DNA of 64,000 nucleotides from assembly GCF_902859935.1 (NCBI RefSeq), contig NZ_CADIKI010000009.1, forward strand, positions 124,001-188,000, in the 5' to 3' direction. This document shows, piece after piece, positions 51,326 through 60,121 of this stretch (position 1 is the stretch's first letter; the number at the start of each line of letters is the position of its first letter). A program made the translations under genes and the position numbers. Origin of the DNA: Paraburkholderia fynbosensis. Lineage in GTDB: Bacteria; Pseudomonadota; Gammaproteobacteria; Burkholderiales; Burkholderiaceae. The notes under the pieces were generated by a model. It ran no database searches. It was not told the origin of the DNA and saw nothing but the letters and a program-made list of their open reading frames with translations.

Positions 51326-52794
51326 GCGCACTCGTCATCATCGCGGCCATCACGCTGTTCGCCCTCTATCTCGGCGTGCGCGCGCGGCGCGGCCACGACA
51401 TGAACCTCGAACAGTGGAGCGTGGGCGGGCGCAGCTTCGGCACCGCCTTCGTGTTCCTGCTGATGGCGGGCGAGATCTACACGACCTTCACCTTCCTCGG
51501 CGGCAGCGGCTTCGCGTACGGCAAGGGCGCGCCGGTCTACTACATTCTTGCGTACGGCACGCTCGCGTACATCCTCTCGTACTGGATGCTGCCGCCGATC
51601 TGGCGTTACGCGAAGAAGCACCGCCTCGTCTCGCAACCGCATTTCTTCTCGCGCAAATACGAGAGCCCCGCGCTCGGCACGCTGGTCGCGCTGGTCGGCG
51701 TGGCCGCGCTGATTCCCTACCTCGTGCTGCAACTGAAGGGGCTCGGCATCATCGTCGCGACGGCCTCGTATGGCGCGATTTCGTCGACGGCGGCCGTGTG
51801 GATCGGCGCCGCCGTCGTGACCGCCTACGTGATCGTCTCGGGCGTGCGCGGCTCCGCATGGAACTCGGTGGTGAAGGACCTGCTGATCCTCGCGATCGTG
51901 CTGTTCCTCGGCATCTACCTGCCGCTGCACTACTACGGCGGCCTGGGCGACATGTTCCGCGCAATCGACGCCGCCCGCCCCGGCTTCCTCGCCTTCCCGG
52001 CGCGCGGCTCGAGCGTGACGTGGTTCCAGTCGACCGTGCTGCTGACCGCGCTCGGCTTCTTCATGTGGCCGCACACATTCGGCTCCATCTTCACCGCGAA
52101 GGACGAACGCATCTTCCGCCGCAACGCGATGGTGCTGCCGCTGTATCAGCTGATTCTGCTGTTCGTGTTCTTCGTCGGCTTCGCGGCGACACTGCGGGTG
52201 CCGGGCCTCAAGGGCGGCGACATCGACCTGTCGCTGTTCCGCCTGTCCTTGCAGACCTTCGACCCGTGGTTCGTCGGCGTGATCGGCGCGGCCGGCATTC
52301 TGACCGCCCTGGTACCGGGCTCGATGATCCTCACTTCGGCATCGACGCTGCTCGCCAACGACGTCTATCGCGGCATGGTGAACCGCAACGCATCGGACGC
52401 CTCGGTCGCCACGCTCGCGCGCTTCCTGGTGCCGGTGGTGGCGCTGGTCGCGGTCGGCTTCACGCTGAACGGCGGCGAGACCATCGTCGCGTTGCTGCTG
52501 ATGGGCTATAGCTTCGTCACCCAGCTTTTCCCCGCGGTGATCTGCAGCCTGTTCCCGCATAACCGCGCGACCAGGCAGGGCGCGTTCTGCGGGATCGTGG
52601 CCGGCGTCGCGGTGGTCGCGCTGACGACCACGCTGCACTGGAGCGTCGGCCAGTTGATGCCGTTCCTGCCCGACGCGTTGAAGGACGTCAACATCGGCTT
52701 GCTTGCGCTGGCGGTGAACGTGATCGTGTTCGTGGTAGTGAGCGCGGTGACGCAGCCGAGGCCGGTCGAACAGACGCGCGCATCGGTGCACTGA
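51322..52794 (+). CDS. Sodium:solute symporter, monocarboxylate-type (MctP-like)
   Basis: The protein has 490 residues with about 13 membrane helices. The SSS core includes QWSVGGRSFGTAFVFLLMAGEIYTTFTFLGGSG and later GLKGGDIDLSLFRLSLQ and NRNASDASVATLARFLVPVVALVAVG. It is close to the MctP group that imports monocarboxylates (lactate, pyruvate, acetate) with Na+. The ATG at 51322 overlaps the DUF3311 stop. A terminator follows at 52827. The substrate is inferred from the family. Confidence 0.88.
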   Translation: MSALVIIAAITLFALYLGVRARRGHDMNLEQWSVGGRSFGTAFVFLLMAGEIYTTFTFLGGSGFAYGKGAPVYYILAYGTLAYILSYWMLPPIWRYAKKHRLVSQPHFFSRKYESPALGTLVALVGVAALIPYLVLQLKGLGIIVATASYGAISSTAAVWIGAAVVTAYVIVSGVRGSAWNSVVKDLLILAIVLFLGIYLPLHYYGGLGDMFRAIDAARPGFLAFPARGSSVTWFQSTVLLTALGFFMWPHTFGSIFTAKDERIFRRNAMVLPLYQLILLFVFFVGFAATLRVPGLKGGDIDLSLFRLSLQTFDPWFVGVIGAAGILTALVPGSMILTSASTLLANDVYRGMVNRNASDASVATLARFLVPVVALVAVGFTLNGGETIVALLLMGYSFVTQLFPAVICSLFPHNRATRQGAFCGIVAGVAVVALTTTLHWSVGQLMPFLPDALKDVNIGLLALAVNVIVFVVVSAVTQPRPVEQTRASVH

Positions 52795-53120
52795 GCACGT
52801 ACCGGCTTCGTTCAGTCTGAGTGCATGAAGGGGTTGCCCGCGTGAGCGGCGACCCCTTCGCTGTTTTATGTCCAGCGTTCCGCGCGCAAACAGCGCGCCG
52901 TGCACCGAGGTCAAATCTACATATGAATGAAAAAAACGCCTGCGTGCAACACGCGCGCCGGCTGCAACTCGCGCCTTTCCAGTCGCTGCGCACTGCAACA
53001 CAAAGCCGCGCCAGCGCACTTCAAAAACCTTGAACGACAGGCACATCCCTTGCTGACGCTTCGCGCTTGCGAACCGCCTCGCACTGTGCAAGTGCAATAT
53101 TCCCATCTCCGGGGGCCAAC
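52795..53120. other. 326-bp region between the symporter and glgA
   Basis: The region contains the terminator at 52827-52867 and, after it, an AT-richer leader of glgA. No gene is seen. Confidence 0.5.
52827..52867 (+). terminator. Rho-independent terminator after the symporter gene
   Basis: The stem GAAGGGGTTGCC (52827-52838) pairs with GGCGACCCCTTC (52848-52859) with one G-T pair, has a 9-nt loop, and is followed by TTTT (52864-52867). Confidence 0.7.
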
Positions 53121-54734
53121 TTGTCGCTCAATGTACTTCTCGTCGCTTCGGAAGCCTTGCCGCTCGCCAAATCCGGCGGTCTCGGCGATATGGTCAGCGC
53201 CTACGCCGCCGCGTTGCGCGATGCCGGCGCCGATGTTTCGATCCTGCTGCCCGCTTATCCCGCCGCGCTCGAGCGCGCGCTCGACGTCACGCCCATCGCG
53301 CGCATGACCGGCCTGCCCGGCGGCGATGCGAAACTCCTGCGCGGCCGGATGCCCGACACCGGTGTGCCCGTCCTGCTTCTGCAGATGAATCACCTGTTCG
53401 CCCGCGAGGGCCTGTATCGCGATCCCCAAGGCCGCGACTACCTCGACAACCTCACGCGCTTCGCCTCGCTCGCGGCCGCCGCGACGCGCGTGGCGCGCGG
53501 CGTGCGCAACCTGAAGCGCCCCGACATCGTGCACGCGCACGACTGGCATGCGGGGCTTACGCCGCTCTATATGCGGCTCGCCGGCGTGGCCGCCAAAAGC
53601 GTGTTCACAATTCACAACCTCGCGTTCCAAGGCAACCATCCGCTCGCCATGGGCGGCTGGATCGGCATACCGCCCGAACTGCTCGCGCCAGCCCTGTCCG
53701 ATGAGCGCAGCATCGAGTTCTACGGCTCGCTGAGCATGATGAAAGCCGGCATCGTGCATGCCGATCGCGTGACGACCGTCAGCCAGCGCTACGCCCGCGA
53801 AATTCTGACGCCGCGCTTCGGATACGGCATGGAAGGCGTGCTGCAGGCGCAAGCCGGCAAGCTGTCGGGCATCGTCAACGGCATCGATACGGCGAGCTGG
53901 AATCCGGCCACCGACGCGACCATTGCACGCCGCTATGGCGTAGACGACACCGCCGGCAAGCAAGCCTGCAAGCGTGAGCTGCAACAGGCGTTCGGCCTCA
54001 CGCGCGAGCCGTTCGCACCGCTCGTCGCCATCGGCAGCCGGCTCACCGACCAGAAGCTCGCCGACGTGGTCGTGCGCGCGTTGCCCACCTTGCTCGAACG
54101 GCATGCGCGGCTGCAATTCGCCATTCTCGGCCAGGGCGAGCGCGATCTCGAACAGGCGGTGCAGGGGTTGGCTGCCGCGTGGCCGGGACGCGTCGGCGTG
54201 CAGATCGGTTACGACGAGCGGCGCGCTCACATGCTGCATGCGGGGGCGGATATCCTGCTGCACGGCAGCCGCTTCGAGCCGTGCGGGCTGACGCAACTCT
54301 ATGCGATGCGCTATGGCACGATTCCGGTGGCGTCGCGCGTGGGCGGGCTCGCCGACACGATCGTCGATTACGCGCCGCAAGACGGGCGCGACGAGGATCG
54401 CGCCACCGGCTTCCTGTTCGATGGCGAGACGCCGGAGCACGTCGCGCACGCGCTCGGACGCGCGTTGACGGTGTTCGGACAGCCGTCGTCGTGGCACGCG
54501 TTGCAGCGTAATGCGATGAACCGCGAATCCGGCTGGGATGCCTCGACCGCTAACTATCTGGCGCTGTATGCGCAGCTGGTCGATGCAAGGCCGGCGCTGC
54601 GCGATGCACGTGTTCGTAAGACGGCCGTTCGGGGACGCGCGGCGGGTGGTGCCGCTGTTGCTGCTGGCACGCGCAGGGCCCGCGTGGAGGAAAGCTTCGC
54701 GAGCGCCGCCGGGGAGATGACGCGCAGCGCATGA
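53121..54734 (+). CDS. glgA: Glycogen synthase (ADP-glucose type)
   Basis: The protein has 537 residues. The ADP-glucose motif KSGGLGD is near residue 18, HAHDWHAGL in the middle, FTIHNLAFQG, and near the C-terminus HGSRFEPCGLTQLYAMRYGTIPVA with the catalytic Glu and the TIPV region. It adds glucose from ADP-glucose to alpha-1,4-glucan. The start is TTG at 53121, because GGGGG lies 4-8 bp upstream, LSLNVLLVASEA is the family start, and no ATG fits. It is alone; the C-terminal extension (residues about 490-537, Arg/Ala-rich) is longer than in E. coli GlgA. Confidence 0.92.
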   Translation: MSLNVLLVASEALPLAKSGGLGDMVSAYAAALRDAGADVSILLPAYPAALERALDVTPIARMTGLPGGDAKLLRGRMPDTGVPVLLLQMNHLFAREGLYRDPQGRDYLDNLTRFASLAAAATRVARGVRNLKRPDIVHAHDWHAGLTPLYMRLAGVAAKSVFTIHNLAFQGNHPLAMGGWIGIPPELLAPALSDERSIEFYGSLSMMKAGIVHADRVTTVSQRYAREILTPRFGYGMEGVLQAQAGKLSGIVNGIDTASWNPATDATIARRYGVDDTAGKQACKRELQQAFGLTREPFAPLVAIGSRLTDQKLADVVVRALPTLLERHARLQFAILGQGERDLEQAVQGLAAAWPGRVGVQIGYDERRAHMLHAGADILLHGSRFEPCGLTQLYAMRYGTIPVASRVGGLADTIVDYAPQDGRDEDRATGFLFDGETPEHVAHALGRALTVFGQPSSWHALQRNAMNRESGWDASTANYLALYAQLVDARPALRDARVRKTAVRGRAAGGAAVAAGTRRARVEESFASAAGEMTRSA

Positions 54735-54827
54735 TACGTCGGACGCCGCGGGTGCGGCGGATTCGGCAAGCTATGCGCGCCGCCGCGCGCTGTTCGTTCG
54801 TCGTGTTGGCGACGCAGCGTCCGCGCC

Positions 54828-55694
54828 TCACTTCGCCCTCCCGCTGACGATCACCAGTCCCCGCGACAGGCCGCTTACCTGGTCGACCGCCAGCGCACCC
54901 GCATACAGTTGCGCGACCGGCACCCACACGGCCGGATACTTGTACCGCGCAACGTCGAGCAGCAGCGCGCTATCGCTCGCGGCGTCGTAGGCGGCGAGCG
55001 GCGACCAGTGCCCGCCGCCCTTCTCGCCGATCTCCACGCGCCGGAAGTTCAGCAACGCGAAGCGATCCTGACGAACCGTAGTGTCACGAATGCGCTGGCG
55101 GAACTGATCGAGCGTCATGTCGCTCGCGCGCCATGTCGTCACCTCGAGCGGGAACGTGCGTAGCACCGCGCTGAGTTGATCGAGCGTCATGCCCTCTTTC
55201 GATACCCGCGCGGGGTCGGCCACTTGCGGGTCGATGCCGCGAAAGAAATCCTGCTGCGAGAAAAACGGGAAGTCCGGATACAGGCTCGACTCGGGACGAC
55301 GAACGCCCAACGCGTTGAGCACCATGACCGAGGCCGCGACCGAACACCAGCTTTCGCTACGCTGCGTCTCGAAGTACTGCGAGAGCGGCCAATACGACTG
55401 GCTGTATGGCGTGGACATCAGGCGCTTCTGGCCCGCGGTCAGCGTCAACGGGATCAGGTTGGGCGGGACGGGCAACGGGCCGTCGGCGGAATGTGCCGCT
55501 TGTGCCGCTTGTGGCGCCGCGGCTTGCACGGCACTTTGGCCTGAGACCTGCGCGGCGCTTCGCGTCTGGGCGAGGCCGTGGTTCGCGTCCGGCGACCACG
55601 GCGCGCAGGCGGCCAACGCCGCCGTCGCGACAGTGACGAGCCCCACGGCCCGGCTTATGCGCCCGACGGCGCGCATCGACGAATATCTGGACAT
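54828..55694 (-). CDS. Phytochelatin-synthase-family lipoprotein
   Basis: The protein has 288 residues. A lipobox (TAALAAC, Cys30) follows a hydrophobic leader, so it is exported. The catalytic triad of the family is present: Cys117 in QRSESWCSVAASVMVLNALG, His229 in GGGHWSPLAAY and Asp247 in LLLDVARYKYPAVWV. Bacterial members hydrolyse glutathione to gamma-Glu-Cys, and some make short phytochelatins for metal binding. Here the usual CG before the Ser/Ala run is CSVAAS. The ATG at 55694 opens the signal peptide. No metal-resistance gene is beside it. Confidence 0.85.
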   Translation of the reverse strand: MSRYSSMRAVGRISRAVGLVTVATAALAACAPWSPDANHGLAQTRSAAQVSGQSAVQAAAPQAAQAAHSADGPLPVPPNLIPLTLTAGQKRLMSTPYSQSYWPLSQYFETQRSESWCSVAASVMVLNALGVRRPESSLYPDFPFFSQQDFFRGIDPQVADPARVSKEGMTLDQLSAVLRTFPLEVTTWRASDMTLDQFRQRIRDTTVRQDRFALLNFRRVEIGEKGGGHWSPLAAYDAASDSALLLDVARYKYPAVWVPVAQLYAGALAVDQVSGLSRGLVIVSGRAK

Positions 55695-56005
55695 GGCCCC
55701 TTCCGCTGCGGATGAATCGGAACAACGAAGCCCGCCAGGGCATCTCGTGCCGTCTCGGCGAGCTACGTTTTTTAACACGAAACAAAGCGCCGCGTACGTT
55801 CGCCTTGCTGGCGGATTGGATATACTCGTCGCCCTCGCGATGCCTGGAACGCGGGTCGAGGTCATCGTCTATACACGACCTCGACCACGCTGCGGCCGCT
55901 CAAGCCCGCCGCGACTCGCGCTTTCTATCACGCTTTGATATAACGATCCGATGGCCGTTCATGCATGACCATCGACATCGATCCACCGGGAGTGAAGATC
56001 TGAAC
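55695..56005. other. 311-bp divergent region between the phytochelatin synthase and DUF1289 genes
   Basis: The region holds the promoters of both genes; TTTTTTAACACG (about 55769-55780) and a TTTGATATAAC patch near 55932-55943 are the AT-rich parts. No gene is supported. Confidence 0.4.
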
Positions 56006-56212
56006 ATGGCAATCCAGTCACCGTGCGTCGACATTTGCAGAATCGACGGCAATTCGGGGTTCTGCGTCGGCTGCCTGCGTACCCGCGCGGAAATCCGCGA
56101 ATGGAAGGGCATGCCCGATGAGCGGCGTCAGGAAGTGCTCGACGAACTGGCGCAACGCGCGGTGAAGCTGCCCTCCGAGGCAACGCTCACCACGGCGCCG
56201 CGAAGTTCATGA
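56006..56212 (+). CDS. DUF1289 domain protein
   Basis: The protein has 68 residues with the family's cysteine pattern PCVDICRIDGNSGFCVGCLRTRAEI and WKGMPDERRQEVLDEL. The four cysteines probably bind zinc or an Fe-S cluster. Function unknown; often found near electron-transport or stress genes. The ATG at 56006 is the family start. It is convergent with the diguanylate cyclase. Confidence 0.88.
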   Translation: MAIQSPCVDICRIDGNSGFCVGCLRTRAEIREWKGMPDERRQEVLDELAQRAVKLPSEATLTTAPRSS

Positions 56213-56219
56213 AACAAAC

Positions 56220-57296
56220 TCACGAGACAGTCGCCCGTCCCGCCGGCGCAACGAATGCATAGCCATTCTTGCCGCTGCGCTTGACCTGATACATCGCGTC
56301 GTCGGCGGAGGCGACGAGGCGGCGATAGTCATCCACCGGTTCCGGAAAGCTCGCGATGCCGATGCTCGCGCGCACCACCCCGATGCCGCTCTGCTCATCG
56401 GTGCGCACCACGCACGCGATCAGCCGCCGCGCGATCTCGGCGAGCTCCGCGTCGCTCGCGAACGTGCGCACGAGGACCGCGAATTCGTCGCCACCGATGC
56501 GCGCGACCAGATCGGTCTTGCGCACCGATTCGCGAAAGCGCATCGACACCGCCATCAGGAATTCATCGCCCGCGCGATGCCCGAGCGAATCGTTGACCTG
56601 CTTGAACCCGTCCAGATCGATGTACAGCACCGCAAGCCGGTGAGCCGTAGACGTCGCGCGCGCCCGGGCCGCGGCTTTCTCCAGCTCGGCCAGCAGCTTG
56701 CGCCGGTTCGGCAGGCCGGTCATCGAATCATGCAGCGACGCATGCTCGAACTCGTGCGACTGCCCCGCCAACTGGCGATTGCGGCGGGCGTACATGCCCA
56801 CCGCCGTGATCAGCAGGCAGAACAGCAGCGCCGCCAGCGCGATCAATGTGCGCGCGACGTGAGTGATCCGCACGCGCACGTCGGCGCTGTCGGCGTCGCG
56901 TTGCTCGCGCCAATACGCCGACACGTTGCGCAGTAACGCGTCGGTGTCGTCGAGGCTGGCTGTCGGGCTCAGCGTGGCGGGCGGAATGTGTGGCGCGGCT
57001 GACGGACTCGCGTTGACCAGCGCCGCGAGCGACGTGAGGCGTTGCGCGAGTTCGGCGCGCGCGCGCCCATAGTTCTGCGCGTCGGCGGGACTGGCGCCCG
57101 ACGCCCCCTGCCGCATGCCGACCTGATCGCGCGCGCTTTGCGCATGGGCAGCCGCATCGAGCACGAGGGCGGCGTACTCCTGTTTCAGCTGATCGGAAAA
57201 GACCGTCCTGATCTGCATCGCCAGATACAGCAGGCCGATGAGCAGACACAGCAGCGACGCCACGGCGACCGTCGCGGGACCTGGTCTGAAGCGCAT
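56220..57296 (-). CDS. Membrane GGDEF diguanylate cyclase
   Basis: The protein has 358 residues. TM1 (about 10-30) and TM2 (about 155-176, IALAALLFCLLITAVGMYA) enclose a periplasmic region of about 120 residues with Ala/Pro-rich parts. The cytoplasmic GGDEF domain has DSMTGLPNRR at its start and the active-site RIGGDEFAVLV, with the I-site region RxxD not obvious upstream. It makes cyclic di-GMP from two GTP. The ATG at 57296 is chosen over a start at 57383 that would overlap the gene above it. It lies just after the Pro/Ser-rich membrane protein on the same strand. Confidence 0.88.
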   Translation of the reverse strand: MRFRPGPATVAVASLLCLLIGLLYLAMQIRTVFSDQLKQEYAALVLDAAAHAQSARDQVGMRQGASGASPADAQNYGRARAELAQRLTSLAALVNASPSAAPHIPPATLSPTASLDDTDALLRNVSAYWREQRDADSADVRVRITHVARTLIALAALLFCLLITAVGMYARRNRQLAGQSHEFEHASLHDSMTGLPNRRKLLAELEKAAARARATSTAHRLAVLYIDLDGFKQVNDSLGHRAGDEFLMAVSMRFRESVRKTDLVARIGGDEFAVLVRTFASDAELAEIARRLIACVVRTDEQSGIGVVRASIGIASFPEPVDDYRRLVASADDAMYQVKRSGKNGYAFVAPAGRATVS

Positions 57297-57339
57297 CGTC
57301 GAGACGCCTTCGCGATCCGCGCGCCAACTTCCGAGCGGC

Positions 57340-58155
57340 TCAGGGACGCGAGTAAAGGTCTTGCTGCTGGCGTCCGGCGTCATGTTGCCGGTAGTCCACG
57401 CGTCGAAAGAACTGCCCCATTCGCGCGAACAGGCTGTCCTTGTGTTTCGCGTTGGGCGCTGAAGCGCGGCGCTCGGCTTGCGCGGTCCGCGCCTGCTTGC
57501 CTGAGCGTACCGCCGCGGACTGTTGCACGGCGAGATCGGATGACTTGTTTATGCGGTGGATCGGACGGGGTGACGGCGACGGTGGCGTACGCGGGGTGGC
57601 GTCGGCGAGAACGACGTTTCGGCGACCAGACTCGACCGGGGCCGGCGCGACCTGTCCTGACCAGACCGCCTGCTGGCTGCCCTGCTCGCCGTCCAACACC
57701 GGCGATGCCCGACTACTTGAAGGCTCGCTCGCGATCGTCTCGCTGCCGGACGGCGTCCTCGTTGCCGGTGCATTCGAGGTGGGCGCCGTCGTTATGGTGT
57801 GCGTAGCAGCAGTGCCCGGCGCATCCGGCGATACTGCCGGCTCCATCAACGCGACGGGTTTCATCGGACCGCCTGCCGCCGCGCCCAGCGCCACGGCCGA
57901 CGACGAGACCGGCATCCCAAGCGCCTGCCGCGCGCTCGCGATGGCCTCGGCATACGCCTGCTGATCGTGGTTGAACCAGACACTGTAAGCGACCGTGGCC
58001 AGCACGCCGAACGCCAATGCGCCCGCAGCCGCGATGCAGAGCGCGAAACGGCCGAAGCCGGGCGGCGGGGCACTCGTGCGCTGCGCGCCGCAGACGTCGA
58101 AACGGCGGTCCTGGCCCTCTGCTTCGGATTGAAGCAAGTCGGAATCGTTAGCCAT
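57340..58155 (-). CDS. Pro/Ser/Ala-rich membrane-anchored protein of unknown function
   Basis: The protein has 271 residues. Residues about 36-60 form one membrane helix (FALCIAAAGALAFGVLATVAYSVW). The rest is a long low-complexity region, rich in Ala, Ser, Thr and Pro, ending in basic segments (HRINKSSDLAVQQ, ARMGQFFRRVDYRQH). Its stop at 57340 lies 43 bp before the cyclase start, so they may share a transcript and the protein could be a partner of the cyclase. The family is not recognised. Confidence 0.6.
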   Translation of the reverse strand: MANDSDLLQSEAEGQDRRFDVCGAQRTSAPPPGFGRFALCIAAAGALAFGVLATVAYSVWFNHDQQAYAEAIASARQALGMPVSSSAVALGAAAGGPMKPVALMEPAVSPDAPGTAATHTITTAPTSNAPATRTPSGSETIASEPSSSRASPVLDGEQGSQQAVWSGQVAPAPVESGRRNVVLADATPRTPPSPSPRPIHRINKSSDLAVQQSAAVRSGKQARTAQAERRASAPNAKHKDSLFARMGQFFRRVDYRQHDAGRQQQDLYSRP

Positions 58156-58640
58156 CGCAATGCTCCGGAGTACGTCCTACCTCTGGCTCGCAAGCCATCA
58201 TCAGACTTTGATCACACGACGTCGCAAGGTCGATGCAAGGACAGAATGTACGCCGCTCCTCACCCGTCGACAACACGACGCCGCCGCTTTAAACGCCGCT
58301 GCGCCACGCCGTGCTCGCAGCGTTGAACAGGTAAAAGATACAAGATCGCATGCCGCGGGGGCCTTTCCGACGATCCCGGGCTGCCGTCTGCGCTGGCGTT
58401 CGCGCGAACGTCTGTCGAGGGTCTGCAACGTAGCCAGCTTTCGTGGCCTCTGTCACGCAACAACCACGCCCATCGGACCATCGCAGTGCGCCGCGCGGGC
58501 ACCGTTTGAAACGCGCCGGACGCCACGTCTCGCCTTGCGTACCGGCTACTGTTCTGATTCCCGACATACTGCGGGAGCGGTGGTAAGGTCACGTCCACCT
58601 GTTACCGCATCCGGCTTAACGTCATCGGTCCACCCACAAC
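58156..58640. other. 485-bp divergent region before the exporter gene
   Basis: The region lies between the starts of two divergent genes. No clear promoter boxes, repeats or frames with family similarity are visible; a 75-110-residue open frame occurs on several strands at once. Confidence 0.4.
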
Positions 58641-59708
58641 ATGTCCAACGTCTACACCCACAAGCCGCTCACGCCGTTTCGCCGCGCATTCGCGCGCTTC
58701 TCTTTGTCCGAAACGGCGAAATACACGAAGCTGACGCTGGGCCTCTGGATCGGCTTCTTCATCCCTTCCCTGCTCGGTTATCCCGACGCCGCCGTCTCGC
58801 TCGCGGGTTCCGCCATGCTGACGCTGGCGCTGGGAAGCTCGATTTCGGCGGCCAGAAGCTATTTCTACAAGCGGGTGCTTTCCAACGTCGTCGCCATGCC
58901 GCTCGGCACCTTGCTGATCTGGCTGACCGCACCCCACCTCTGGCTAGGCGCGTTACTGCTGCCGGTGCTGATCTTCGGGATCGTCGGACTCAGGCCGTCG
59001 CTGTTCCAGATGACCAGCGTCACGGTGCCGATGACGCTCGTGCTCTACACCGGCGAGCATCTTCCGCTGCTCGAGCAACGTCTGATCGGCGTGGTGCTGG
59101 GCATGCTGCTCGGCTTCATCCTCCAGCAGGTGGCCTTTCCGCCCGATCACGGCTACTGGGCCAACACGCTCGTGAACGACGGCAACGCGCAATCCACCGA
59201 CACCTTTGCGCAACTGGCCGCGGGCAAGCTGGACCGCGCACAGATCAAACCCGCGACCGCCAGACTGCGCGCGCTGAGCACCAACCTCAAACAGGCGCAC
59301 CAGCTGTTGAAAACGGATATCGAGCAGGCATGGGTCTCGCCGCATCTGAAGCGCAATCGGGCCCGGCTGCCGCTGTTCGCGTGTTATCAGGAAGTCTTCG
59401 ATTCGCTCGTCAACTTTCTGGAGACCATGAATACTTTCCACGATCAGTTCGCCGCACTCGATGCGTCGTGGCGCGAGGCTTTCCTCCAACGCCTCGGCGA
59501 GCTGGTCGCGGCGCACCGGCAACTGGCCGAAGCGGCGGATTTGCGCGAGGAACGGCCGCCGCTGTCGATGCCGCCGCTGCACATGGAAGAACTGCGGCAT
59601 CTGATCGAAGACCTGCCCGGTTCCACCGTCTTCACGAGCGTATATCTCGGCCATCTGAGCGGCTACGGCATTCTGCTTTGCCGTCTCAGCGAACTGCATA
59701 CCGCCTGA
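58641..59708 (+). CDS. Aromatic acid exporter/FUSC-like inner membrane protein
   Basis: The protein has 355 residues. About five or six helices occupy the first 165 residues (WIGFFIPSLLGYPDAAVSLAGSAMLTLALGSS, LSNVVAMPLGTLLIWLTA, RLIGVVLGMLLGFILQQVAF), followed by a long helical cytoplasmic region (AHQLLKTDIEQAW, SLVNFLETMNTFHDQFAAL). This matches the ArAE_1/YgaX group of putative aromatic acid exporters. The substrate is inferred. Convergent with the cupredoxin gene. Confidence 0.85.
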   Translation: MSNVYTHKPLTPFRRAFARFSLSETAKYTKLTLGLWIGFFIPSLLGYPDAAVSLAGSAMLTLALGSSISAARSYFYKRVLSNVVAMPLGTLLIWLTAPHLWLGALLLPVLIFGIVGLRPSLFQMTSVTVPMTLVLYTGEHLPLLEQRLIGVVLGMLLGFILQQVAFPPDHGYWANTLVNDGNAQSTDTFAQLAAGKLDRAQIKPATARLRALSTNLKQAHQLLKTDIEQAWVSPHLKRNRARLPLFACYQEVFDSLVNFLETMNTFHDQFAALDASWREAFLQRLGELVAAHRQLAEAADLREERPPLSMPPLHMEELRHLIEDLPGSTVFTSVYLGHLSGYGILLCRLSELHTA

Positions 59709-59732
59709 ACACCCGGCCCTCGCTCGCTGCGG

Positions 59733-60077
59733 TCACTGCACGGTGATCGTCTCTTTCATGTTCGGATGGATACCGCAAAACACGTGGTAGACGCCGGGTT
59801 TGTCGAACTTGAACTTATACGAGTCGTTCTGATCGAGCGCCGCGGAACGGAACATGCCGGCATCGTTGACGACCGTGTGCGGCTCGCCATCCAGGTTCTT
59901 CCAGGTCACGGTCGAGCCGGCCTTGACCGTGAGCGCCATCGGCGAAAACATGAAATTCTTGATGACCACCGTGCCGGGCGTTTCGGCGTGCGCTGCATAA
60001 AACCCCGCCGATGCCACGATCAATGCGGCGCTGCCGAACAGAATCGAAAGCGCGCGACCTGGCCGATTAGTTTGCAT
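59733..60077 (-). CDS. Exported cupredoxin (plastocyanin/amicyanin-like)
   Basis: The protein has 114 residues. The signal peptide ends near residue 31 (GFYAAHAET). Type-1 copper ligands are complete: His67 in GEPHTVV, Cys101 and His104 in VFCGIHPNM and Met107. It probably carries electrons in the periplasm. The short loop CGIHPNM is of the amicyanin type. It is followed 44 bp upstream on the same strand by the metallophosphoesterase, so the two may be one operon. Confidence 0.9.
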   Translation of the reverse strand: MQTNRPGRALSILFGSAALIVASAGFYAAHAETPGTVVIKNFMFSPMALTVKAGSTVTWKNLDGEPHTVVNDAGMFRSAALDQNDSYKFKFDKPGVYHVFCGIHPNMKETITVQ

Positions 60078-60121
60078 GACTGATCTCCTGAGTGAATCCC
60101 GTACGTGAGAAGAATTGAGCT

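Noticed and set aside
51265..53106. 613-codon antisense frame opposite the symporter
   Set aside because: It is a shadow of the GC-rich symporter gene, with no family features.
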